The translations under genes were made by a program, and so were the position numbers. DNA of 64,000 bases from Christensenella sp. GTDB taxonomy: Bacteria; Bacillota; Clostridia; Christensenellales; UBA3700. The notes under the pieces are model-generated. The model was not told the DNA's origin. It ran no database searches and was given only the letters and a program-made list of their open reading frames with translations. The stretch covers positions 203,804 to 267,803 of the forward strand of contig JALFUR010000004.1 in NCBI GenBank assembly GCA_022784465.1, given 5' to 3'. Positions 35,401-44,447 of this stretch are shown here, piece after piece (position 1 is the first letter of the stretch; the number at the start of each line of letters is the position of its first letter).

Positions 35401-36642
35401 TTTGATCTATTTTTTCCTTGTTTGATTTTATCTTATAAGGGTTATTTTAGTTCAAAAAGCGAACAAGAATTTATTATTGTATATTCAAGTGATAAAGAAA
35501 AAATAATTAATTTTGATTTTAAAAATTTTGATAAATTAAAAAATTTTGAGTTAGCTTTGTCAAAAGTTAAACCTTCTTTAATAATTTCATCTAAAGATTA
35601 TTTGCTTGATTTAGTTTTTAATGAAATATTGATAAATAATATTAAACAGTATTTAGATTCTCATATTGATAAGCAAGAAGTACATGGGGTTATTGTTGAA
35701 ATTGATGCAATATGTTTAAAAGCATATTTATCTATAAATCCTGATTATGTTAAGGAAAAAATATTGTATTTGTCTTCATATATGTTTATTGAAGGGGATT
35801 TTTTATATGATTTTCATGGTTTTAGTGGAATAAGAAAAAAAGAAAATAAAGATATTTTTGCTTTTATTGATTTAGTAAATGCATATTTATCTTATACTCA
35901 AAATTATGAAATACTATATGAAAAAATTCCATATATTGTTAAAACAAAATATTCTTTTTATTCATTTACTATATTTTCTGAAACTTTAATCCAACATATT
36001 ATGCGAGCATTTAATGCTATAAAAAATTTTACTTCACTAAAAGATGCTTTATATTTAATTAATATGATAAATAATATGTCTTGTTTTTTTGATAACGAAT
36101 ATATTGTAGAAATTAATAAACATAAAGTGAAATGCAATGAGTATTTAAGTAAGATCTCTTTTAATACAATTACTGAAAACGCTGATATAATCATGTTTTT
36201 AAATTATTTGTTGCCAAATAAAAATATTGAACTTATGAAAAAGATCGATTTAAAATATCTAAGTGATATAGAGAGAATTAACTACTATAAATTATTAAGT
36301 TTTTATGAGAATAAAAACATGTATAATTATGACAACAGAATTAATCCTCTTAAAACTCAAAAAAGTTTTACTTCAATTCAAGTTGATGCATATTATTACT
36401 TATCAATAGAACAGGAATACTTGGGAATCAAAAAAGATATTTATTCTATTGAATGCAAAAAAATTCCATTTTCTTTAGATTTAAAAATGACATATTTAGA
36501 TATGGGTAAAGATATTAATATATCTTTTATGAATAATAATAAACCAAATTCTACAATTATAGATAAATACGAATATTTGAATAAAAAAAGAGTATTATAT
36601 AGCGAAGTAAAAGAAAAGATTATATTTTGCTGCGACTATTGA
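32485..36642 (+). CDS. Divergent cyclic-beta-glucan-synthase/GH94-like membrane protein
   Basis: The 1385-residue chain is very Asn/Lys/Ile-rich. The N-terminal part (about 35-180) resembles the regulatory region of NdvB-type cyclic beta-1,2-glucan synthases (FNFDELYCLKEAVILSIFEN). Four or so membrane segments cluster at about 305-410. The C-terminal third resembles a GH94 barrel: IEGDFLYDFHGFSGIR near residue 1100 matches the family EGDVxxWWHPxxxxGIR pattern, but the following DD pair of active enzymes reads KENKD. The glycosyltransferase domain of NdvB (full enzymes near 2800 residues) is absent. It may be degenerate or have another glycan-related role. No free ribosome site precedes ATG 32485; TTG 32467 lies inside the hairpin. 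Confidence 0.5.
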   Translation: MFYIVISLIIVILICTRQIFAKVYYPEFVIYKEDSLSAVKRLANNLNKYNFSALIPNVYLIKKNLFKYYYFCNISKKKNQYLPVDVFFYNNFKNINRIFYKYDFFKLTKVSHYKSRLRIIEITKTILAYDNFIDEKTLFKHLKAFLEIEEFNFDELYCLKEAVILSIFENLSKAAQEIVLIKNFKNKPNLKDPNMVYQLSVVSVKIENLIKSLFLIDNINETKFYNLSKIYNYLKNEYSDKDSLILSKIVCKYSKRNKINEIEAYNNAKEVSSKLNITFNRVFSDYFFSLKNNKITVSTKKIIVTICTFFTVVTATIIGVLPLFLNVDVSIYQIVLLSISSLSSIYYLLKNSFINNYLSLRKKLLWIYGVSFVAGLINIILVISSFNMFLAIYSSIVVFFVPVCYLGKKFQHFKIKFSYLFIKQTHWKEISKDISLEFGYKNFPHVDVLCGDKIAFIVDSYGRNYIYHENKGSINRFFDPFNMVGHYFKTKTGCFSYYPNYNKNEYLKTIMKKDNVIFKSKNGCMKIMLLKKDDAILYEIFSKESDIVLDLNLKTFNFIDKNEKYIIFNLIGYYLAIMLIDGNIYFEENGCIYIKLLSNKLSVLEFVDSNLNQIYEKIEKTKNNNYIAVSKKFNLIYKDNLSLLINNEKDLNLYIYLCTILNYPILKEKENYVCLKNIAAIENDIDIIKLVEIGKSLNDFGQNIDLFIFYKSPKLFENLKNYKNLKLIKMDKNFIKNEQKLKYKIYTFLNEENLNIQYLENEENSFCKSFEIKMKNQIFSNINFGKKMVLNNLSISSNKNEIAYLSSLKGGMILGEDAFYLNGKNKFISSRVNLFAFCGSKNYVFKPSFLKNALNWNNSHYENVANIEIGQFYQEYGLLYNGVCFFSRFRLNFNNIKAQPVLLYFEKELSKNGIKSMFMKCTKLDEYTLLIKLEDLKESIFLKTNFPFELILNKYNVQNFSDKDISYFRYKDFDLFFPCLILSYKGYFSSKSEQEFIIVYSSDKEKIINFDFKNFDKLKNFELALSKVKPSLIISSKDYLLDLVFNEILINNIKQYLDSHIDKQEVHGVIVEIDAICLKAYLSINPDYVKEKILYLSSYMFIEGDFLYDFHGFSGIRKKENKDIFAFIDLVNAYLSYTQNYEILYEKIPYIVKTKYSFYSFTIFSETLIQHIMRAFNAIKNFTSLKDALYLINMINNMSCFFDNEYIVEINKHKVKCNEYLSKISFNTITENADIIMFLNYLLPNKNIELMKKIDLKYLSDIERINYYKLLSFYENKNMYNYDNRINPLKTQKSFTSIQVDAYYYLSIEQEYLGIKKDIYSIECKKIPFSLDLKMTYLDMGKDINISFMNNNKPNSTIIDKYEYLNKKRVLYSEVKEKIIFCCDY

Positions 36643-36667
36643 GCAAATATGTAATATATGGTAAAAT
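36639..36667 (+). promoter_or_regulatory. Promoter of the DUF2804 gene
   Basis: TTGAGC (36639-36644), a 17-base spacer and TAAAAT (36662-36667), overlapping the end of the preceding gene. Confidence 0.6.
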
Positions 36668-36698
36668 ATGTTCACAAAAAAGTTTTAGTGGTAAGGGT

Positions 36699-37781
36699 AT
36701 GGAAAAATTTAATAAAGTTATTTCTGAAAAAAGAAGACCTATAGAAACTCCAAATAGTCTTATTAAAGATGACGGTACAGCTTTATTTGGTACATTTGAT
36801 AAAGAGTTTGTTGAAATGGATTTAACAAAACTAGATAGACCAACTATGGCTCCAAATATATTTAATAGATTTAAGTTAACGCTTTGGGAAGCTTGTGAAG
36901 TAAATTTAAAAGATGGAATACTTCTTGCAGCTTGTTCAGATATGGCTTTATTTGGTAAGATTTTCATTTTGTTTTATGATAAAAAATCAAGAAAAATTTA
37001 TACTTGGGATACAAATACAAGAAGCAAAAAGGCTGTAATTGCCGACAATTTGATAAATTCAAGTGAAACTAAATGCTATACAAAAAAAGGGCATGTACAT
37101 TTTGTAAATAACTTAGATAAAGGGTTAGCTTCAATCTCAGGTAAACATATAAATGCTAACAAGGATACTATTGAGTTTGAGTTTAATATGATAAGACTTT
37201 CAAATCCTTCTATAGTATCAATTCCTTTTGGAGAGAATAGGCCACTATATTCGCAAAAAGATTTCTTAAAAGCAACAGGAAAAATAGTTGTAAATGGAGT
37301 TGAATATTTATCTGATGATACTACAACTGCACTTATGGATGATCATAAAGGCTATTATCCTAGAAAGGCACATTATGATTGGCTTGCAACTATGGGAAAA
37401 TGTGAAATTAACGGGAAAATGGAGTATTTAGGCTTTAATTTAACAGATAATCAGTCTATCAATCCTTCTGATTATAATGAAAATATTTTATGGTTTCATG
37501 ATAAATATTCTTTGTTGCCACCTGTTAAATTTGAAAAAAGTACAGATTTACATAATTATGATGGATATTCAGAATGGATAGTTAAAGATGAATATGACAT
37601 GGTTAATTTAAAATATAAAATTTATGCTGTGAATACAATGGTAATAAACTTAAAAATTGCCAAGATAGATTATTTTGTAAATTTTGGAGAAATCGAGGGA
37701 TATCTTAGAGATGAAGAAGGCAACAAATATGTCGTTGACGGGATGGTTGGAATCTCTGAAGATAAGACTCTTTTATTATAA
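36699..37781 (+). CDS. DUF2804-family protein
   Basis: A 360-residue protein resembling the DUF2804 family, whose function is unknown. Visible features are the early KRRPIETPNSLI segment with a small polar turn, MALFGKIFILFYD in the middle, and the GYYPRKAHYDWL stretch (about 230) followed by GFNLTDNQS. It has no signal peptide or membrane segment. ATG 36699 follows AAGGG; an in-frame start at 36627 overlaps the previous gene and precedes the promoter, so it is rejected. Confidence 0.7.
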   Translation: MEKFNKVISEKRRPIETPNSLIKDDGTALFGTFDKEFVEMDLTKLDRPTMAPNIFNRFKLTLWEACEVNLKDGILLAACSDMALFGKIFILFYDKKSRKIYTWDTNTRSKKAVIADNLINSSETKCYTKKGHVHFVNNLDKGLASISGKHINANKDTIEFEFNMIRLSNPSIVSIPFGENRPLYSQKDFLKATGKIVVNGVEYLSDDTTTALMDDHKGYYPRKAHYDWLATMGKCEINGKMEYLGFNLTDNQSINPSDYNENILWFHDKYSLLPPVKFEKSTDLHNYDGYSEWIVKDEYDMVNLKYKIYAVNTMVINLKIAKIDYFVNFGEIEGYLRDEEGNKYVVDGMVGISEDKTLLL

Positions 37782-37811
37782 TATTATTATATTTTCGTGT
37801 GCACAAGCGTG

Positions 37812-37840
37812 TTGAATTATATTTAATATAGTGGTATATT
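37812..37840 (+). promoter_or_regulatory. Promoter of rarA, probably giving a leaderless mRNA
   Basis: TTGAAT (37812-37817), a 17-base spacer and TATATT (37835-37840). The rarA ATG begins seven bases after the -10 element, at the expected transcription start, and no ribosome site is present. Confidence 0.55.
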
Positions 37841-37847
37841 GTAATAT

Positions 37848-39140
37848 ATGAACACTTTATTTGATTTTAACACGAATGCTGCAGCTCCGCTTGCAGAGAG
37901 AATGAGGCCAACTACATTAGATGAATTTGTTGGGCAAGAGCATATTATTGGAGAAAATTCATTATTAAGACGCGCAATAAAAACTGGTACGCTTGGCAGT
38001 TGTATTTTTTATGGTGGTCCAGGTTGTGGTAAGACAACTTTAGCTAATATTATTGCTAATACTACTAATTCAGATTTTGTTAAATTAAATGCTGTATCTA
38101 GCGGCGTATCCGATGCAAAACAAGTAATTGAAGATGCTAAAAGAACACTTGAGCTTTATGGCAGAAAAACATATTTATTATTAGATGAATGTCATAGATG
38201 GAATAAGGCACAGTCAGATTGTGTTTTAGAAGCAATTGAAAAAGGAATTATACTTTTTATTGGTTCAACGACTGAAAATCCATTTATTTCTATGACAAAA
38301 GCTATAGTATCAAGATGTAGAGTTTTTGAGTTTAAAAAAATTTCCGATGAAGATATTTTAAAAGTATTAAATAGGGCGCTAAAAGATAAGGAAAAAGGAT
38401 TAGGCAATTATAGTGTTAATATTTCTGAAGATGCTTTAAATCACATAGTTTTTGCTGCAAATGGTGATGTTAGAAACGCTTTAAATTCTCTTGAACTAGC
38501 AGTTTTGAGTACTACACCAAATTCCGATGGAACTATTGTAGTAGATAAAAATGTTGCTATGCAATCATCTCAAAAACAAACTTTATCTATAGATAATAGT
38601 ATGTATTATGATATGATTTCTGCTTTTATTAAATCTATGAGAGGTAGCGATTCTGATGCTGCTTTATACTGGGCGGAAAGATTAATTCAATCAGGATGCG
38701 ATCCGCTATTGATTGCTAGAAGAATAATAATTCATTCTTCAGAAGACGTTGGAATGGCAGATCCTAATGCTTTAGTTGTAGCTACAAGCGCTTTAACAGC
38801 TTTTCAATCTATTGGAATGCCGGAAGGCAAAAAATTGCTTTATCAAGCTATAATTTACGTTTGTGAAGCACCTAAATCAAATAGCGTAGAAGTTGCACAA
38901 TTTAAAGTTGAAGATATTGTTTCAAATACAAAGCCAGGAGATGTTCCGCTATATCTTCAAGATCCAAATTATAAATTAGAAAAGATATCTGGTTATAAAT
39001 ATCCTCATGATTATGGTGGATGGGTAGAGCAACAATATTTGCCAGACAATTTAAAAGATGTACAAATATATACCCCTTCTAAAAATGGTTTTGAAAAAAA
39101 CCTGGTAAGGGCGAAAATAATCAAACATAATAAAGATTAA
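37848..39140 (+). CDS. rarA: Replication-associated recombination protein A (MgsA/YrvN family)
   Basis: AAA+ ATPase acting at stalled replication forks, related to eukaryotic WRNIP1. The 430-residue product has PLAERMRPTTLDEFVGQEHI near the N-terminus, Walker A GGPGCGKTT, Walker B LLLDECHRW, the sensor STTENPF and the C-terminal tetramerisation region with HSSEDVGMADPNAL and the YPHDYGGW motif. ATG 37848 gives the family-typical N-terminus and directly follows the promoter, so translation probably starts on a leaderless mRNA. It heads a long run of co-directional genes. Confidence 0.95.
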   Translation: MNTLFDFNTNAAAPLAERMRPTTLDEFVGQEHIIGENSLLRRAIKTGTLGSCIFYGGPGCGKTTLANIIANTTNSDFVKLNAVSSGVSDAKQVIEDAKRTLELYGRKTYLLLDECHRWNKAQSDCVLEAIEKGIILFIGSTTENPFISMTKAIVSRCRVFEFKKISDEDILKVLNRALKDKEKGLGNYSVNISEDALNHIVFAANGDVRNALNSLELAVLSTTPNSDGTIVVDKNVAMQSSQKQTLSIDNSMYYDMISAFIKSMRGSDSDAALYWAERLIQSGCDPLLIARRIIIHSSEDVGMADPNALVVATSALTAFQSIGMPEGKKLLYQAIIYVCEAPKSNSVEVAQFKVEDIVSNTKPGDVPLYLQDPNYKLEKISGYKYPHDYGGWVEQQYLPDNLKDVQIYTPSKNGFEKNLVRAKIIKHNKD

Positions 39141-39152
39141 AGGAGTTAGTTA

Positions 39153-39929
39153 ATGTTACAAATTAATAATTTTTCAAAAAAGTACAAAAATAATGATAAA
39201 TATTCTGTAAAAAATGTATCGTTTGAAGTAAAAGATGGAGAGATCTTTGGTTTTTTAGGACCTAATGGTGCTGGAAAATCAACAACAATTAAATGTATTA
39301 CTGGTATATTACCTTTTACAGAAGGAACTATAAATGTAGCTGGATATAATGTTCACGAGGATCCAATTAATGCAAAATTACAAATTGGATTTGTTCCAGA
39401 TAATCATATGATGTATGAACAATTAACAGCTAGAGAATATGTTAATTTTATGGCAGATATATATAAAGTTGGAGCAGAAGATAGAAAAAACAGATCAAAT
39501 AAATTATTAGAATTATTTGAATTAACAGATGTCTTTGACAAACAAATATCTTCTTTTTCTCATGGTATGAAACAAAAAATATGTATCATAGGAGCTCTAG
39601 TACATAAACCAAAATTATGGATATTAGATGAGCCATTGACAGGATTAGACCCTAAAAGTGCGCATATTTTAAAAGAACTTATGAAAGAGCATTGCCAAGA
39701 GGGAAATTCTGTATTTTTCTCTTCTCATATGCTAGAAGTTGTTGAAAAAATTTGCGATAGAGTAGCTATTATTGACAAGGGTGAATTAATTGCATGTGAT
39801 GTTGTTGAAGAATTAAAGAAGAAAGATTCTTTAGAGAATTTCTTCCTAGCTGTTACAAATGAAGACAACAAAGTATCTAATGAAGATTTTTCTTTAGAAA
39901 AAGCCGAGGAGTTGTTTAAAAATGAATAA
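39153..39929 (+). CDS. ABC transporter ATP-binding protein
   Basis: ATPase subunit of an ABC-2-type exporter (258 residues): Walker A GPNGAGKST, Q-loop region, signature SFSHGMKQK, Walker B LWILDEPLTGLD and H-loop SSHMLE. The signature is FSHGM rather than LSGGQ, common in this subfamily. AAAGGAG precedes ATG 39153. The permease gene overlaps its last codons, so the two are certainly a pair. Substrate unknown. Confidence 0.92.
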   Translation: MLQINNFSKKYKNNDKYSVKNVSFEVKDGEIFGFLGPNGAGKSTTIKCITGILPFTEGTINVAGYNVHEDPINAKLQIGFVPDNHMMYEQLTAREYVNFMADIYKVGAEDRKNRSNKLLELFELTDVFDKQISSFSHGMKQKICIIGALVHKPKLWILDEPLTGLDPKSAHILKELMKEHCQEGNSVFFSSHMLEVVEKICDRVAIIDKGELIACDVVEELKKKDSLENFFLAVTNEDNKVSNEDFSLEKAEELFKNE

Positions 39930-41634
39930 TAGCAATTTAATGACATTAATCAAATTTAATATCAAATATTATTTGTTGCCTAGGTTTGCAGATAAAAAAG
40001 AAAAGAGAAAATACATAGGAATAATAATATTATTTACATTTGCATTTATTGTGCCAATTGGTATGCTTGTTGCAACAATTTACACATCAGCAGCTTCTTT
40101 GACAAGTGAACTTGAACTTGCAAAAATGCTATCAGTATTATTTGTTTCTTCAGAAATAGCAACGTTATTCTTTTCTTTGTTTTCATATCTTCAAATAATG
40201 TATTTATCAAAAGATAACGAATTTTTGTTGTCTTTGCCTGTAAGAACTGTAGATATCTTTATTGGAAAAATTGTCACAACTTTATTATCTCAAGTGTTAA
40301 TTACCGCAATTATTTTGATTCCATCAATGATTTCTATTGTTTTAGGTGTTACAAAAGCTAATTTAATTTCATTATCGGCTTGGTTTTATATTGTATTTCC
40401 AATAGCAATTATTACACTTCCATTTTTACCACTTATGGTAATTGCGATAGTTTCATTCCCAATAATGAAAATTATGACATATTTGAAAAAACACCCAACA
40501 TTAGGTGCGATTATTTCTACAGCATTAATATGCGCTTTTATTGCAGCTATTTATATTCCATTATATTCGACATTATATGGTCCAAATTCTCCAATAGGGG
40601 AAGATGGGGAACTTGCCATGGATTTAAGTTCAATATTTGGTATTGGAGAAAAAATTCCGCATACATTTTGGATTGCTAAGGCTGCAATGAATATTTCTCC
40701 AGCATTAAATTTGCTTTTCTATATTTTAGTAGCAATAGCAGTTTTTGCTATAGGTATTTTAATTGCAAATTTCCTTTATAAAGGTTTTATGTATTCTGCT
40801 AATGAAAATTCTGGAATTGTTAGACAGGTTAAAAAAGGCGAAGAGTTCCAAATTTTGAATACAGAAAAAAGTTTATTAAAAAGAGAGTTTTTAGTTTTAA
40901 CAAGAGATTCTCAAAAATTCATGAATATTTTAATGAGTGTTATAATGGGTCCATTAATGACAGCAATTTTAATTTTCGTAATGAAAATGGCTGCATCTTC
41001 AGAACCTGTTGATCCTGAAACAGGAGAAGCATTTGCTTTTACAGCAGCTACATTTTGTGGATTTGCTTCATGCTTTACAATCATGATGTTAGGAGGCTCA
41101 AATGTAGGAGCATCTGCAGGTTTTTCTTTAGAAGGACCTTCGTTTAATATTTTAAAAACGCTTCCAATTAAGGGAAGTAGTGTATTTAAAGCTAAATTGA
41201 AGTTTAATGATATTTTGAACATCATATCTATTTGTATTGTTGCTGTTGTGATGATGATAATGATTGATGGCGTTAACATTTTAGATATTGTTGGCTTAAT
41301 TGTATCGTCATTCTTGATAGTAAATTCACTGGATTATTTCTCTTTAAAAAGAGATTTAAAGAATCCTAAACTAAATTGGACAAATATAAAGGAAATTACA
41401 AAGAACAATTTCTCAACACTAGTTCCTATGCTTATTTCTTTGCCAGCTGCATTTGCGGGTATGATTATAGGAATAGTTTGTGAAGTCGTATTTTATAATC
41501 TAAATAGATATCTTGTTTCTTTGATTATATGGGGAACAATGATAATTATTGGTTTATTGTATTTTATTATTCTAAGAGGTGGAAAAATAAAATTAGAAGA
41601 AATCGATAGAATATACGAGGAGATTGAAGCATAA
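39922..41634 (+). CDS. ABC-2-type permease
   Basis: Membrane partner of the preceding ATPase: 570 residues with about 12 hydrophobic segments in two halves separated by a cytoplasmic region (KKGEEFQILNTEKSLLKREF). The architecture fits large clostridial ABC exporter permeases with no assigned substrate. ATG 39922 overlaps the ATPase gene by eight bases. ruvX starts at the next base after its stop. Confidence 0.85.
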   Translation: MNNSNLMTLIKFNIKYYLLPRFADKKEKRKYIGIIILFTFAFIVPIGMLVATIYTSAASLTSELELAKMLSVLFVSSEIATLFFSLFSYLQIMYLSKDNEFLLSLPVRTVDIFIGKIVTTLLSQVLITAIILIPSMISIVLGVTKANLISLSAWFYIVFPIAIITLPFLPLMVIAIVSFPIMKIMTYLKKHPTLGAIISTALICAFIAAIYIPLYSTLYGPNSPIGEDGELAMDLSSIFGIGEKIPHTFWIAKAAMNISPALNLLFYILVAIAVFAIGILIANFLYKGFMYSANENSGIVRQVKKGEEFQILNTEKSLLKREFLVLTRDSQKFMNILMSVIMGPLMTAILIFVMKMAASSEPVDPETGEAFAFTAATFCGFASCFTIMMLGGSNVGASAGFSLEGPSFNILKTLPIKGSSVFKAKLKFNDILNIISICIVAVVMMIMIDGVNILDIVGLIVSSFLIVNSLDYFSLKRDLKNPKLNWTNIKEITKNNFSTLVPMLISLPAAFAGMIIGIVCEVVFYNLNRYLVSLIIWGTMIIIGLLYFIILRGGKIKLEEIDRIYEEIEA

Positions 41635-42066
41635 ATGAGACATTTGAGTATAGATTTAGGAGAAGTTAGAATCGGATTAGCAATGAGTGATTCTATGGGA
41701 ATAATTGCTAATGGACTTGAAACATACCAAAGAAAATATATCTATAAAGATATTGAATATATTGCAAAATTGGCTATGGACAACCTTGTTAAATGCGTAG
41801 TTATTGGTCTACCAATAAATATGAATGGAACAAGAGGAGAACGTGTTGAAAAATCAGAACAATTTGCTTCTATGCTTAATGATAAATTCAAGGAATTGAA
41901 TTATGAATGTAAAATTGATTTTCAAGACGAAAGATTGACAACAGTTTCTTCTGAAAGAGTTTTAATTGAGGCTGGAGTAAGAAGGGAAAATAGAAAAAAA
42001 GTTATAGATAAAATGGCTGCTACAATTATTCTTCAAACATATTTAGATTGCCATGTAGGTAGATAA
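41635..42066 (+). CDS. ruvX: Putative pre-16S rRNA nuclease / Holliday-junction resolvase-like YqgF
   Basis: RNase H-fold nuclease of the YqgF/RuvX family, implicated in 16S rRNA 5' maturation. The 143-residue product has SIDLGEVRIGLAMSD, GLPINMNGTRGER and DERLTTV, which supply the acidic active-site residues, and a C-terminal aspartate in KVIDKMAA. Length and motifs are typical. It abuts the ABC permease gene and overlaps the next gene by TAATG. Confidence 0.93.
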   Translation: MRHLSIDLGEVRIGLAMSDSMGIIANGLETYQRKYIYKDIEYIAKLAMDNLVKCVVIGLPINMNGTRGERVEKSEQFASMLNDKFKELNYECKIDFQDERLTTVSSERVLIEAGVRRENRKKVIDKMAATIILQTYLDCHVGR

Positions 42067-44447
42067 TGACAAAAAAATATAATGGTTATTTCTTATGTAT
42101 TTTATTAATGCTTCTAATAAGCATAGCTTGTTTGCTTGTTGTTTTTAATGGACAAGTTGAAGCTGAAGGCGAAATACAATACAATTTAACCTTATTTTAT
42201 AGTGAAGAAGATGTAGGAACATCGTACTTGTTTGCTGAGGGAACACAAATATCGCTTCCAAATGATTTATCTGATTATGATGAAAATTATAAATATACTT
42301 TTTATGGTTATGATTCAGAAACAAAAACAAAAGGAGAAATACTTTCATCGCTAACTATAACAATGAATGATAATATTTCATTGTTTGTAGAAAAAGTTAA
42401 AAAACTTAATTATATTATATATAATTATACGTTAGATGGAGTCAAAGATAATGATTTTAATTCTTATTCTTGTTATGGTCAATATTCTATTGAACAAAAG
42501 GATAATTATAAGATTAGATACTATAATAGTGAAACAAAAGAAATTGGCGATGAAATAGCGTATGATACTATATTCTATGAAGACAAAACTTTTGTTCAGA
42601 TCCCAGCTTTTAATGTAATTGCTTACGATTATAACGATGAGAAAATATCTACAACTTATATCGATTGGCATGAGGAGTATATTTTCCCAGCAAAGAGTAG
42701 TATAGAAGGTGAAAAATCTTTAGGCTGGTCATATAATAAGGATTCAAATAGATTAATTAATTCAATTGTTAAAGATTCTTTTGACGATATATCAATATAC
42801 GAATATGTAGAAAAAACTTTTGAATTTGATATTCAAGTTAATGAAACTGTTTATGCAGATAAAGATACACTTCAATCACAATTGATAGATTTACCTACAA
42901 CTTATTATGAGTTATGCAATTTTTTATTGTCGTTGCAAAATAGTAACTGCTCATATACTTTGTTTGTATTAAAAGATGGAGAAAATATTGTATTTAATGG
43001 CTATGATTCTAATTATAGAATTGATGAAACAAAAGGCTCTCCAATTCAATTAACTTTAGATGAGGTGTATGAAACCTATACAATAACATACAATCTTAAC
43101 GGAGGTTCATTTACTCAAGAACAAAACGTGTTATATGAGTATAATTACGCCTCTGGATTTGCACTTAGAAGCCCATCTAGATTAGGTTATACATTTATAA
43201 ATTGGACTATTACTGGCACGGATACTCCAATAGATTTAATTTTTGATAGAGAAGGAGATCTTGAAATTGATGCTAATTGGGAAGCTAATAAATATACAAT
43301 TAGTTTTGTTATTGATCCATCATTAGGCGTTTATGAAGATTATGAAGCAACTTATAATGAGAGATTAATTGGTATAAATGATGATAGATTGCCAACAAAA
43401 TATGGTTATTCATTTATAGGCTGGTCCTATGTTGAAAATGAAAGAAGCGGCATCGTGGATTCTAACACTATATATCAATTTGCACGTAATATTTCTTTAT
43501 ATCCAGTTTTTGAAAATTTAAAATTTAATATATCATTTGATTCAGGATTTGAAGAATGTAAAGTTGATCCTATTGAAGTTGAATATGATAAACCAATAAA
43601 TATTTCAGATTTAACTTATAAAGGATATACATTTAAAGGATGGATATATGAAGATAGAATCTTTAAGAATGAGGATATATACACTTATATAAATAACATC
43701 ACATTAACTGCAGTATGGAAAGCAAATAAATATAATATTAATTTATATGTAGCTGAAGATAAAGAGCCTCAAATAATTGAGGTTACATATGATTCTTCAG
43801 TAAATTTAATATCATCTTACGTATTAGAAAACACAAAGAACTTAATTGGCTTTTATTTAGACGAAATACAAAAAGACAATCTAATTGCTGAGCGAGATGG
43901 AATTATTGAAAAATGGACGTTAGATAAAGATGTAAACATATATGTTTATTGTTTAGACAAAGAAGATTATATTAGTAATGCGCAAATAAGTATATCTAAT
44001 CTTCCTGATGATTACACATTGCTTTTAGATAATAAAGCTATTGAAAGTGACACAAAAATAGACGAAATAGGCGTTCACACAATTATTGTAAAGCAAAACA
44101 ATAATTCTGTTTATGTTTATAACATAACTATAAAAGAAGATTATACTATTGATACTTCAATTGTTTATGATGCTCCACCTGTTATAAACAAAATTAATGC
44201 TACAGTTTTATTAGATGGAAAAGAAATTGAGTTTAAAGATGGCAAATATAGATTAGACAAAAATGGCACTCATACAATAACTGTTCTTGGAGCAGGAGAT
44301 TATAAGCAAGAATATACGTATACCTATGAAAATAAAAATATTTTTTATTCTTGGTTTTTCCTTGGAATAGGAATTTTAGTTATGGTAATTACGATAGTAT
44401 TTGCAGCAATAGGAAGGAGGCATATGATTCAAGATGACACTGATTGA
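42066..44447 (+). CDS. InlB-repeat surface protein with C-terminal membrane anchor
   Basis: The 793-residue chain has an N-terminal signal peptide (about 8-30), a long exterior part with at least three Listeria-Bacteroides InlB-type beta repeats (pattern YNLNGGSF...GYTFINWT...I.ANWEANKYTI, about 340-590), and one C-terminal membrane segment (about 762-784) ending in a short charged tail. It is a type I membrane protein, probably binding something outside the cell. As the first gene of the vWA/PP2C/kinase run, overlapping ruvX by TAATG and the next gene by 14 bases, it is a candidate sensor or receptor for that system. Confidence 0.75.
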   Translation: MTKKYNGYFLCILLMLLISIACLLVVFNGQVEAEGEIQYNLTLFYSEEDVGTSYLFAEGTQISLPNDLSDYDENYKYTFYGYDSETKTKGEILSSLTITMNDNISLFVEKVKKLNYIIYNYTLDGVKDNDFNSYSCYGQYSIEQKDNYKIRYYNSETKEIGDEIAYDTIFYEDKTFVQIPAFNVIAYDYNDEKISTTYIDWHEEYIFPAKSSIEGEKSLGWSYNKDSNRLINSIVKDSFDDISIYEYVEKTFEFDIQVNETVYADKDTLQSQLIDLPTTYYELCNFLLSLQNSNCSYTLFVLKDGENIVFNGYDSNYRIDETKGSPIQLTLDEVYETYTITYNLNGGSFTQEQNVLYEYNYASGFALRSPSRLGYTFINWTITGTDTPIDLIFDREGDLEIDANWEANKYTISFVIDPSLGVYEDYEATYNERLIGINDDRLPTKYGYSFIGWSYVENERSGIVDSNTIYQFARNISLYPVFENLKFNISFDSGFEECKVDPIEVEYDKPINISDLTYKGYTFKGWIYEDRIFKNEDIYTYINNITLTAVWKANKYNINLYVAEDKEPQIIEVTYDSSVNLISSYVLENTKNLIGFYLDEIQKDNLIAERDGIIEKWTLDKDVNIYVYCLDKEDYISNAQISISNLPDDYTLLLDNKAIESDTKIDEIGVHTIIVKQNNNSVYVYNITIKEDYTIDTSIVYDAPPVINKINATVLLDGKEIEFKDGKYRLDKNGTHTITVLGAGDYKQEYTYTYENKNIFYSWFFLGIGILVMVITIVFAAIGRRHMIQDDTD

